Below are positions 11,700-24,313 of a DNA stretch of 64,000 bases, piece by piece. Numbering within the stretch: position 1 is the stretch's first letter; each line of letters begins with the position of its first letter. A program made the position numbers and the translations under genes. Source of the DNA: Tetraselmis striata. Its lineage: Eukaryota; Chlorophyta; Chlorodendrophyceae; Chlorodendrales; Chlorodendraceae. The notes beneath the pieces are model-generated. The model saw only the letters and a list, made by a program, of their open reading frames with translations. It was not told the DNA's origin and ran no database searches. The stretch covers positions 1 through 64,000 of the forward strand of contig VCJN01000546.1 of the NCBI GenBank assembly GCA_006384855.1. The letters are read 5' to 3'.

Positions 11700-14600
11700 C
11701 GACGTTTGACGGACGGGATAAGAATAGGAGGGCGGGCCATTCCGGCAAAATATTTGACTGCGGCCGTGAAGTCGCCGGCAGTTGACCGGTAACTGCTGGA
11801 CATTTTAGTTTGGGCATCAATACGGGTTTCCGGGGGAATGTTGAGAGGTAGGTGGGCCGGCCCGCGCGCCCATCGCGCTCGTAATAACGCCGGTCTCGCG
11901 CATAACGTACACGCGCGAATGTCGGTCGTTGCGAACCAGTTGTAACCCGTAGAGAAGTAACAAGTGGCGGACGCAGTGATGTAAAAGTACGGGAGGCGGG
12001 TTGATGAACCGCAATGTGCATGTATGCGGATGGTTGAGCCGCACTCGGCTGTGGCTGTGAGAAGCGCCGCACCGAGGAAGGTCTAAATGAAGTCTGATGT
12101 AGGGTAAGGGGGTCCGGTCCGGACACGAGGCGTTCATACCGCCGTTGAGATGCCAGGGTCCGTGGTGCGGCGGTCATAATGCCGCCGCAGCTCCGATGGA
12201 AGGCGCCCCACACCATCAGTCGTGCTCACCTTCTTGGCCACGTCCCCGACCGCCACGCACCGCGCCCGTGTCCACGCCCGCGACTTGTGAGCGACGCCGC
12301 CACCCGTGCAGTGGCAGTGGCCTTGGTCTATGCGATTGTCGCCTCGAAGATCCAACGCTCTTAGTTGCGCATCATGTCGCCGAAAATCGCATAGCCCAAA
12401 TGCTCCGCTGCGGACTGAAAATGTTGAGCCCGCAGCACGTCAAACACCACATGCCTAATCACCGTGCACGCGCTTCATATCGTAGAGACTACTAAGCAGG
12501 AAGGCTCGACGAAAACGAAACGCCTTGTCGATGGCCTCGGCATGTTTCCGAGCGCGTGGGAGGTAAGGATTGAAGTCAAGATTAGCGATTGGACTGTCGG
12601 GTAGCAGTAGTTCATCGATAGCCATTGTCTAAGATAACTACGGCTGTGTGAGCTCCAAAACACGTCATCCAAATGTACTCCTCTTGGGCCGGCAGACGCC
12701 GGTCATCCTACTACTTGAGGTAGTCGTTCGTTGGGGTCTATATGCACATGGAGAAGCCCATGTACTAGGCTCACCCGTCGAACGACAATCGCAATCGCGC
12801 TATGTTGGTACGTAGGCTTTTGTCCAAGTTACTTACACCCTACGGGTACTCGTAATAGTGTCAAGCACTTACTGGTCGCCTCGTAGTCGCTCGTACTATC
12901 GCGTCGTCGTCCTCGTACAAGTACTTTGCCTTCGCTTGTACTCGCACTCGATGTGCTCGTATTCGTACTTCGCTTGGCTTGTACTCGTTCTCGTATGCCT
13001 CAGTCGCTAGGTCTTCGCTCATTAGTCGGCTTCATCACTACATAGTACAACGGTGTAGAGTATATACAACAAACGTCCTCGTAACCACACGTTGTTCTCC
13101 GCAGTAGCTCAAGCATCGAGGTAGTCATTCTCGTCACTCGCGGATTTTGGTCTTACAGAGCAGCTTTGGGCTGGCCCTAGCATGTCGGGGCGCGCTGCGG
13201 CTCCCCCGCTGCCAATCGGTTGTCATGCGACCCACCGCCCGGCTTCAGAGTCATTAGCTCCGTCTCCAATGACACCACGTCCACGAGCCGTCAATTGGGC
13301 CAATGGTGATGTGAGCTTGAGCAACATTGTAGATTGGGCATGCATGTGTGCTTGAAGCGATTCGAGCATTGGCTACTCGGCGACAAGGTCTTCTGCACCT
13401 AGCATGGTGACGCACGGACGTACGGATGAGAATTACACACACGCGGATGGTGAAGCGGGCGTGATCTTAAAACTTGTAACCTTGCCCGCAACCGGTTCCG
13501 AGGCAGTTCATCGCTGTGTGTAACACAACGAAACTGGAAGATGGCAGGCTCTGCCGTTGCGGTTGCTTTTTATGTCTACTCGTGCTGCACAGTCACGAAC
13601 GGGTGCAATGAAGGGTGAACTGGTACCCCCTACCACTTTGCCGGAAAAGCGGCTATGAAAAGGGGATAATAAACCCCATAATAGACTAGTTTTAGATCAG
13701 TATTGTCGGGTGCAGTAAGACTTGTACGTGTAGGTACGGGTACCGTACCCACACCAATATACGCCACAGCTGTACCTCGTCATCGTATTTTAAAGGATTA
13801 ATCAATACATGTTGACTGATTCCTGGTCGCCAATAATTCATCCGGCGGAAAATTACTACGGCTATGGACCGTCAACAGTAGTCCAATAAGGTCGCGGATG
13901 ACGCATTACAAATATATAGCCAAGGACGAGGCGGCGGGGGGGGGGGGGGGGGGGGGGGGGCACCGGGGGGACATGGTATACATAATTAAGGGTTTCCAGA
14001 CCCTGTAACAGATTAAGGAGAACCTGCCAGACACTCTCCCAGCCGATTCCAGATTCTAGGAGATTGCGGGCCGCCATCCCGCCTGCGGCACAATCCAGCC
14101 TCCGCCTTGCGCTCAGCGCGTCGCTTGTCCACTGCCATTGCGGCCCCGAGCCCTCTTACCCTCCGGAGTCATCATGCAGCTTCCCCGTGCGTGAGTCATA
14201 CGGTACGCTAGTAATGTACCGCTTACAACATTGTCATGTGAGCCCACGAGGATCGTGGCTCGTTTCGCAGATGCTCGCAAAAAGCCTATTTAATTCATTC
14301 ATTTGAGACGTCTTCCACATTGAAGCAGCACAACCACTATCCACTATCTATGACATGTCAACACCCCCTGTCTCACATGCATGGCCGAGCGTTTTGCCTG
14401 AGAGCCTTACACCATTTTCTGACGTGGTTATAATCGTGCGGATATGAGCAGCGCAGGGAAAAAAATGGTGTGCAATATGTGGTGTACTCAAGAGAGACCC
14501 ACATGCACGATATGGGGCATGTGAATCTAAGTAGCATAGGAGCGAAAATGAATATGGTGGAACTAGAACTAACCTAACACCTTAAAGTTCACCGGCTTGC

Positions 14601-15212
14601 AAGATGGTACAACCTATGTCCTTCAAGGCTGAGCCTCTCACTAGTCTCAAGGGGAAGAATGCGCGCGAGAAGCAGTTTCTATCTTTGACTGTGGAAAACT
14701 TGCAGTCTTTGCTAAACGATCCTCCTTACAAGCTAAGTAAGCCATCATGCCAACGCCACGAAGAATGTGCTGAAATCAACTCTCCTCCGTGCTATCGCTA
14801 TGAAGCAAAAAGCGGATCATGTTGCTGTGGAGGCGCAAGCTTTGGCGGCTTCGGGTCGAGAACGTCTACTGCAGGCCCAACGTGCACGATAGCAGAATGG
14901 GCTAGTCCCTCAGCAACATCAGCAGCAAGCATGGATGTACAGTCAGTGGTTGGCTGCAGCAAATGCAATAGCACAACACAAGCGTAGACAATAGAGAGAA
15001 TCCTCACATTCCGGGCAGATAGTGGCTGGTGCGTTTGTAACCATATATATCCTGATCACTGCTTTGCCGAACGGACTCAAAGACCAGAAGGCTTCGCCGG
15101 TTTCCATGTTTTATGAACCTCATGAGAGTGTACAGAATCAAGGACATTTTCAAGCTCGTTGGAGAATTAATTAAGGAGATCCAAAAGTTCATGTCTCCCC
15201 TGTATGGGGAAG

Positions 15213-15243
<31 letters not shown>

Positions 15244-15480
15244 TCGGCGGCCCGAATAATAATCAGCAGCAGCTGCGTACGAGACGACTAATCCTTACTT
15301 GGCGACCCTCGTTTAAATATATATCCGGCACGACAACGGGAATGGTCATCGTCGTAAAACAGCGCCCCCGTCCGGTCACCACAGGGTAAGAGCTCCTCGC
15401 CGGAAGACGACAAACCTGCGACGGCGTTTGCGGGCGTGAAGGGCGAGAGTCGCGCGCATCGCCCTAGGCAGCGACTCCGG
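11700..15480. other. Gene-poor stretch
   Basis: I see no supportable gene. It includes a long G run (about 13931-13960), a second one (about 15211-15241), and a patch of low-complexity GTACTCG-like sequence at about 12890-13010. A 127-codon ORF at 14604-14987 has no recognisable motif and no convincing splice context. Confidence 0.5.
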
Positions 15481-15482
15481 CG

Positions 15483-17762
15483 ATGGCCGCCGCCAGCCGG
15501 AGCGGTGCCGCTGCCCGGCTGCTGCTCCTGGGCTGCCCGGGCGTAAGAATGACGTCGCTGCTAGGATCCCGAGTATCGGCGTGGGGCTCGCTGCTCAAGT
15601 CCGGTCCGGCAGCTGCACGCACTGCCTCCCTGTGGTCTTCCGCCACGGTGACAGGGGACGAGCTCAAGGTGGGTGGGCGGCCCATTTAGGGGGGGGAAAG
15701 CCGAGCAGCCGAGCAGCCAGAGCGCTGGGGGGGGGGGGGGGGGGGGAGGGGGGAGTGAGGTGTCTCGGCCCTGGAGACAGTGCCTGCGAGTAGGCTGCGA
15801 AGTTGCGCGATGGTTTACTAGTAGCACGATGCACACACGAAAGTGGCAGCAGATCCAATCAAGGGAGCCGCCAGGACAGCATGCCCTCCCCCCCCCCCCC
15901 CCCCCCCCCCCCCCCCACCCCCCAGTTCCTAACCAGCGCTTTGTGCGAGGCGCTTTTTATGATTACAATCTTATTTTAGGTGACAGGCTACCCGTGGTAT
16001 GATGAAGGCATGCAAATGGCTTTGCATACCATCATATTGCCATGCTTGGACGCATAGCTCTATTCATAGGAGAAGAAGTGCATGACATGGTCCAACGCAG
16101 AGGCAGACTTAAGTTCCCAAAGGAGCACTCGCGGGGTGTGAGCAGGTGGCGGTTCCACACGTCATATGGATTGATGGCGCAAGCATCCTGTGACATGTCC
16201 GCCCACACCCACCGGCGCTCGCCCGCACAACTCACAGCTACACCGTCTATGTTATGCCATGACTCCGGGCTATGTGCAGCCCTGATACAATCACTTGTGA
16301 GCGGCTGCCCGCCAGGTGGCCAACTTGATGGGCGACCTGCGCGAGCACGGCCACCTCTTCGCCAAGCTGGACCCCTTCGGGCGGTCGCACTTCCAGGAGT
16401 GGTGCGGGCGCAGCAGGGAGACGCTCGCGGCGGCGCAGCTGGCCTCCTTCTGCGCGGACTATCCGCACCGCGAGGTGAGCTCCGCTGGACCCAGTCGAGC
16501 GCCGGGTGCCATGCCGCCTGGGAGGCCTGTGTTGGGGCAGCTACGCCCTCGCTGCGCCTCATCCTTGGTTCCCAACCCGCGCAGAGCGACGCGGTGAAGA
16601 ACGAGTTCCTGGCGGATCGGCTGCATCTGGACCAGCGGCCGGCGGAGATCTCCATGCTGGCGGTGAACGAGCTCATCTCGCTGGCGTGGCCGCAGCAGCG
16701 GCAGCGCTCCGGTCTGATCGAGGTGAGCTGGCACCCAGCACGCGGTAGCAGCGGGAGCAAAGCACGTCCAGTTCCATCCATGAACATCCAGGCTCTGCTT
16801 AGCACGGCGTGCCTGCAGTAGCGATCTGTCTCACCTATCAGTTATATATGGTCTCTCCGTCGTGGCGTGCGCTTTCTGTTAAACCCTGTTCTGACGCTCT
16901 TCTTCGCGATAGCGCTGATTTACTTTGAAATTAATCTCATTGCCGGCCACTTTGAATATCGCCTGTAAAGCGAATGCCAGTGTGAGCATGCGGCTAGTAA
17001 CTCGCCCGTCATTGTACTCCGCTGTTGATGAAGCCCGCTGTCAGTTTATGTCAGCTGGGAGCTGGGATCATCTGCCGCTGGCAGGTGTGATTCCTCGGTG
17101 TGTGCCGGTATTCGGGGGGGAAGAGGATGACCGGCACTGCGGCGGTGCCGGCGCTCACGGCGGGCCTGCCCCGGCAGGCGGTGGAGCACATGATGGCGGC
17201 GTGGTGCGACACCCTCACGGCGGAGGTCGGGCACATCATGGAGGCGGACAAGCGGATGTTCCTCGTCCATCAGCTGGAGGTGACAGCGCCCCCGCTCACG
17301 CCCCCCCTCGCTCGCTCGAGCGTGGCTGGGCAGTGTGTAACCTTGGCGCACGTGTCTGTGCATCGCCAAGTGGAGCGACAGTCTGTCATGTGGCAGGGGA
17401 TAAGCGCCAGGGTCGTGATACGGATGTCAGCCCTCGCGCAGATGTGCAGCCATGTCCGTTCTGACACCAGAACCGCTGCCCACTCGTGCCGCAAAGTATT
17501 CTTTCAGTGTTTGCGACAGTGACACTACTGTGCCGCTACTTGATGCGACGTTACTTATTTGCGTCGGAGTGATGAGTGCCTCACGTTGCACCTCGTGCGG
17601 TACTGGAGCAATGCCCTTCTGTCCTGGCGTACTACAGGGAGCGCGTGCATACCGCTCCAGTGGTGTGTACATATATACATACATACATACATACATAAAT
17701 ATATATGAAAATATACACATACATATATTAATAAATGAATATGAATATGAATATGAATATGA

Positions 17763-17800
<38 letters not shown>

Positions 17801-20800
17801 AACATGCGTGTACGTATGCGTGTGTATAGAACGCCCGGAGAGAAAGGGTTATTGAGCTGAGGCACCTCAGGCGGCGCCAAGAGCGCACTGGGTGGCCGAC
17901 GGGCATCTCACTGCCCATCATTTGGCTGCGTGCATGAAACCCCGCCCAGCTACCACCTACCACTCCACGCCACGCGGCATGTCTGCCCGCGTGCCGACGC
18001 TCCTTTTAACACTGCCGCAACCCACGCAGATGCGGCGCCAGCTGTCCTACTCCATGCGGCGCGACCTGCTGAAGGGCCTTCTGCGCTCCGACACCATGGA
18101 GGCCTTCCTCGGGCAAAAGTTCCCCGCGTCCAAGGTGCTCCACCTGGTGGTGGAGGGGGTGGTGGGCTCTGGCCTGCACAGCCGTGCGTTGTCACCTCCG
18201 CGTACCAGAGTCTCATGTCTGCTTGTTTGCCTCTGCCGCCCCTCACGTGCGGGCATGCAGCGCTTTGGGATGGAGGGCTGCGAGGCGCTGGTCCCGGGGC
18301 TGGAGATCGCTGTGGCGCGGCTGGGGACCCACGGCGTGCGGAGCGTGCAGGTACGCGCTGCCACGCGGCTGACCACTCGCCTCCACCACGATGCGACGGC
18401 GGCCTGGTGCTGGTGGATGGTGAGCGGCCCGGGGCTGCACCGCCCTGATGTGTGCTGCCGTGTTGGCGACCAGATCGGCATGGCGCACCGCGGCCGCCTC
18501 AATGTGCTGCACAACGTGCTCGGCAAGCCGCTGGGGAAGATCTGCGCGGAGATGGAGGGCAGCCAGAGCAGCTTCTCCGTGGGCGACGTGAAGTACCACC
18601 TCGGCACGGAAGGTGGGCGCGCCCGTGGGGAAGCTCAGGCTGCGGGAAGGCGCTAGGTTCCGTACCGTCCCGCGCAGGCGATGTTACAGCGGCGCGAGGC
18701 TCAGCTGCGATGACCTGTGCCGGAGGGGTTAGGTGGTGGTGGTGGTTGGGGGGGGGGGGGGGGGGAGCAGACGCTATATTCCTCAGATCCCAATGAATCC
18801 TCCCAGTCCGCATGTCGCGCACAATCAGAAATCTGTACCTTGCTGACGACCTGATGGATGCCCTATGCTGGAAGTCGAAGAAGGATTGTCGCCATTGATG
18901 TGGGGCTCAGGCCAGTGGGGGGGGGGGTGATGCAACATGTAGAGCTACTTTTAGGCCGTTGTATCCGATGAGTTCAACCTTCCGCGTTTGGCTATAAATT
19001 ATACTCTCTGGATGACAGGCGGAAAGGGGTGTCATCGAAGTAGAGCTGGGCTGCAGGAGGGGAAGGGACGGCTCAAGGGACCGGGGGGGGGGGGGGGGGT
19101 GGGGGGGGGGGGGATCCGCGGCACGAGCCTCTGAACGCCCCGAGTCGTGTTTGATGGCGCGCAGGGGAGGTGATGGACCCGGTGCAGGGCGTGAAGGTAG
19201 GCCGCCCTTTGCCTCGGTGCATGCATGTTGCGGCCTGCTGGACTGGCGAAGTTGTGGGCGGAGCTCGAATGCGGTGGTCCTTGTGCCGCGATACCACAAA
19301 AATGCCGCGCGATGAGCTCCTCCTCTTGCGTTGGCCCTCGCGCATCGCCCAGGTTCGCGTGAGCGTGGCGCCCAACCCCAGCCACCTGGAGGCCGTCAAC
19401 ACTGTCGTTGCCGGCATCGTGCGGGCAATGCAGGTCCGCGCGTGGCCCTGATGCGCAGCAACCCTGCTACCGAGCTCCCGAGCGGGCCCTGGGACTGTGC
19501 CCCCCCTCGCGGGCGTACAACCTGGGCGGTATTACTTGCAAAAAGTGATAGGGAAAAGTGCATTTTTTGCTCCAGAAATACCCCCGCTTCCAAAAAAGAA
19601 AAGCATCACCTCGGAAGCCATCAACCAAGCCACTGATTAATAACTAACTGCGCACCTACTTGGCGAGCGTTCGCTTCCCCAGGAGCGCGCCGGGCCCTCC
19701 GGTGTTGACAAACACGCGGCAATCATCCTCCACGGGGACGCCTCCTTCTCCGGGCTCGGCGTGGTGGCGGAGGGGCTGCAGCAGGGCAAGCTGCAGAGCA
19801 CCAACATCGGCGGCACCATACACCTGGTCGTCAACAACCAGGTGGGTGGGCGGGGCCAGCCAGGCTGTTATGTAACCAGCCCACCCGAGCGAAGTAGGAT
19901 TACAGTGCCGCCGTCCATTCATTCATGCCGACATAAGCGCCACGGTTTTATTATGGCTGCAGTAGTGCAACCCCTGCAGTGATAACCACCCACGCCTGCG
20001 CAGCTTGACTGACAAACGCAGTCCCCGCCACTACATACGGATATAGGATTTACGGGTTTCGGCACCCTGTAGCGACCTCCTTTTTAAGACTGGAAGCAGT
20101 TTTGGCTTGTGAAACTGCCTTACTTATACGCCATTGTATTGTGCCGCCCCCTGGCTCCGGATCTAGTTTCCTCGTTTGGGAGCACGGTCTAGGTGGTTTC
20201 GGAGCACAATATGCCCTCCCTGACCGCAAATGATTGATATGGTTCCGGAGCATCCTGCTCTTGTATACATACAATGCAGATCGCGCTGTCACATTAGTCT
20301 TGCAACAAAAAATCGCAATCGAGGTCTTTATTAGGGCATTGTACCCTGATGTCTTGGTGGACGTATGCGTAGTAACAGTGTGCAGGGCAACGCTACGTTC
20401 CTCTCGCGGTTGGGACAACATGAATGATTCTGGCAGTACTGATGCGCTGTCTGCTGGCGGATGCCTCCTCTCGCTCGGTTCCATGGCCTGCACCGACAGA
20501 TTGGGTTTACCACCGCCCCCGCGGACGGGCGCTCCACCATGTACTGCACCGACATGGCCAAGGGCCTGGGCATTCCGGTGCTGCACGCCAACGCGGACGA
20601 CCCGGAGGCGGTGGTGCGCGCCTGCAAGCTGGCGGCAGACTGGCGCGCACGGTACCAGGAGGACATCGTGGTGTCGTGCACCGGTTACCGGAGGAATGGA
20701 CACAACGTACTTAAAGCCCCCCCCCCCCCCTCTCTTACCCTCCCTTGCTCACACTCCATGCGCCTTGCTACACCCGCGACTTGCCACCCACCTTGTGGGG

Positions 20801-22052
20801 AGGATGCTGACACAGATGCAACCAACAGCAGTGGCGTCCCTCTGGCAAGCATGCATTCATTTCTCCTCCGTCTCCCCTTTCTCAAAGCAGTGTCAGCACC
20901 AAGCTTCAGTACTAAGCTTGGCAGTGCTCGACCCCGACACCCATCGGTTTTGGCACGTCAACGCACCATTGACACCGTAAAGACGCCATTGGTCCGCCGC
21001 TGCAGGAGCTGGACGACCCGGAGCCGACGGCGCCGCTCACCAGCAAGCTCATCCGCGAGCACCTGCCGGTGGCCCGGCTCTACTCGCAGCGGCTGCAGGT
21101 TCGCCGCCGCCGCGCTGTGTGCCGGGTACCGCAGGCAGGAGGCAGAGGACATACAACAACCCCCCTGCTCCGCCACCCTGGTGCCATGCCACCCGACATA
21201 GCTCCTTTACGCTCCATGCGTCCGCCTTTAGAGCGGAGCATAGCGGCAGTATACTTCGAATCAGTGAAAGGGCTCCCTCTTGGGGCTCACTAGGGGTCCG
21301 GTTATGAATTCTCAATACACAAGCCCCTCCCCCTGATTTTAATCCGGCGCCTACATTACCCCCTAAATCTGACCCTAAGCCAATCTCTGTTACAAACAAT
21401 CCAGGTCTCGATTTCTACAACTCGTAAACCACGTGAACGCCATGAACCCTATCGCTAGGGCTAAACCCTAGGAGGTCTGCCAGCTCCCATGCTGGAGCCA
21501 AGCCGCCTTCCTGTGGGCGCGGGCTTCTGCGCCTACCCCAATCGCACTGCTGACGCGGCAGAGACCGCTCCGCTCCCCTGCAGGACGCCGGTCTGGTGAC
21601 GGCCGCGGAGGTTGACGCCTGGCTGGCGGAGCTGGGCGGCAGCCACCAGGCGGAGTACGACGCATACCGGGCGGGCGTGTACAACGAGACGGCGGACGAG
21701 TTCCTGACCAGCTCCTGGCAGGGCGCGGCGCTGATGGCCGCGCTCAGCCCGCCGGTGCGCCGCGCCCCCCGCCCCACCAGCCGCCGCAACCACTGACCCG
21801 TCGGAGCCGCTTTCCCCGGCATGATCATCGCCTGTGTAGCTGTGTCCGTGCGGTGAGGATACTGAATGTCATCGAGTCGTGCGGGCGAGTGCCGTTTCGT
21901 TGAGCACTGTTCAGCTCCACGGCGTGGTTGTCATGGTGGTGGGGCTGGCAGCCGCGCACCCAATCAGGTGGCCCCATGATTGCCAGCTAGGTAAAGCGAA
22001 GGTGGTACTTTGTCACACCTGCGCCGACCCCCCCCCCCCCCCCCCCCCCCAC

Positions 22053-22089
<37 letters not shown>

Positions 22090-24279
22090 GCGGGGCGCAC
22101 CGCAGCGTGCCGGATCTATTCGCGCTTTGCTAACCTGCCCTCTCCCCTTCCACGCACACCCCCTTGATTGCAGGAAGCCATCGAAGAGGGCGGCACACAG
22201 GTGCGCCGCGCCGCAACTCCCCCAAGCACCGGCGCACGCCATCCTAATGATTGTGCGCTTCGCCGTGCTAGCCGCCGCACGCCGGCGCCTGCTTGCCGGT
22301 CATTGGCGCTGCTTGCCAACAGTGCTCCTCCCATTGCCAGAGTGAGATAACCAGCGTGCACCCGGCGCGATGGGTGCCCGGTCGGCAGCGCCCGTCTACC
22401 CCTGCTGCCCACCCTGCGCCTGCCGCTCGACGGTGATTTGACCGCGCGGCGTTGGCGGCTGCGGTGCGCGCGCAGATGGTGGCGCAGGAGCAGGAGCCGA
22501 CGGGGCTGCCGGTGCAGACGCTGCAGTGGATGGGCCGCCAGCTGACGCGGCTGCCGGAGGGCTTCACGCCGCACCCCGCCATCGCCAAGCTGATGGGCGC
22601 GCGGCGCGGCATGGTGGAGTCGCCCACCGCGCGCGTGGACATGGGCATGGCGGAGGCGCTCGCGTTTGGCTGCCTGCTGTGCCACAAGATGCCGGGGGAG
22701 CTGGGCGCGGGGCACGAGCGGGACGCCGCCACGGGGCACGCGGCGGACATGGCGGAGGTGGTGGAGGACGCCGGCGCGCAGGAGGCCGTGAGGGGGCTCA
22801 ACATGGTGCGCCCGCCCGCCACCGCCTCTCGCGGCCGCCCGTCCTTGGGCGTTGAATCGCCGTCAAGGCCATTACCGCTGTATATCGTACAAGTAGTTGT
22901 CGGCGCTCCGTGGCAAAGTGGGCCGTCCCCCGGCTGCTCAGCAGCTTATTCAAATCACCATGTTATCCGCCGCTCCGTAACCCCCTCATTATTGTCCACC
23001 TGAGTCTTGGCTAAGGGAAAAGGGGGGGAGGTTGCATGGAGCTGTGGATGGGTTAAGAGCACCACCACATCCCAACTAGGGAACCACCTGACTTGACCAC
23101 CCCCCCCCCCCCCCTTCCCCACCCCCGCGTTCGCTTCCTTGGTTGAGAAGCCCCACATGAGAGCCATCTCAGGCCACGGTGTCCTTACACCGGACTCGTG
23201 CGAAGCCCTTGCGTGGCGTACCGTCTTGGCCGCCTGATACCCTCCCCCCTCCCCGGGGGACATCGCGGTGGCGGGCGGCTGGGGTTGCTCGGGCTCAATA
23301 CACACACCGTTGCTGCCAGCCTGCGCGGAGTTTCATGCGGCGAACCGCTGACGCATGCCCCCCCCCCCTCCCCCCCTGCCCTCCCCTTCCGGGGGTGCGT
23401 GTTTCCTTTCTCAGGGCACCTACCCGATCCGGCTGACGGGGCAGGACGTGCAGCGCGGCACCTTCAACCACCGGCACATGGTGCTGCACGACCAGGTGGG
23501 CGCAGGGGCGGCCACCATGGCGCGGCGGCGCTCTCGCATGGATGCCTCCTGGCGGAATTGCGCCACCTTGGCGCGGCGCGCTGAACCGCTGCGCGGTGGC
23601 GGCTCTTGTGCAGGTGACGGGCGCGCAGCACACGCCTCTGAACCACGTCGCCCACCCCTTCACCCAGGAGCACATCCAGGTGCCCCCCCCCCCCCCCCCT
23701 TCACCCCCTTGGGCCCTCCCCACCACCAGTACCACACCCGCACCCCTGCACGCGCCCCACCGGAGAGGTGGCCCTCGGATTGGCGCAAAACACGTAGCCC
23801 TAATCAGGGTTTATTGCCCTTAGATGTGGTGTCATCCGCTCAAAAGCTTGCATGCCATGCAACTCTGTGCGATCTAGGGCTTGGGCCATGCGGGTGCAGC
23901 AGTGCTCTGCTAGCATGCGTAGGAAGGGCTAGTTCGGTACCCGGGTACACGGTAGCGGAGCATTTGTGTCGGGGCGATCGGGGCAGGACCAATCCCCCTC
24001 CGGCGCCGACTGTAAACTAGAGCCACATTGGCGATGCTGTCGGTATGGTGGCGCTCGCTGCCGCATGTGTTGGGCGCCGGGCTGGTGGACTGACCGCCCG
24101 GCGCCTCGCCGCCGCCGCCGACTCCGCCGCTCGCAGGTGCACAACTCGGCGCTGAACGAGTACGCGTCGCTGGGCTTCGAGTACGGCTTCTCGGTGGGCA
24201 GCTCGGACGCCGCGCTCACCATCTGGGAGGCGCAGTTTGGCGACTTTGTGAACAACGCGCAGGCGCGCCCCTTGCACCG

Positions 24280-24313
<34 letters not shown>

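Noticed and set aside
14604-14987. 127-codon plus-strand ORF as a gene
   Set aside because: No recognisable domain, no splice partners and ordinary composition for the region.
15673-16002. ORFs rich in Gly or Pro spanning homopolymer runs here and at many other places
   Set aside because: Poly-C and poly-G runs stay open in several frames and create false proline or glycine ORFs.
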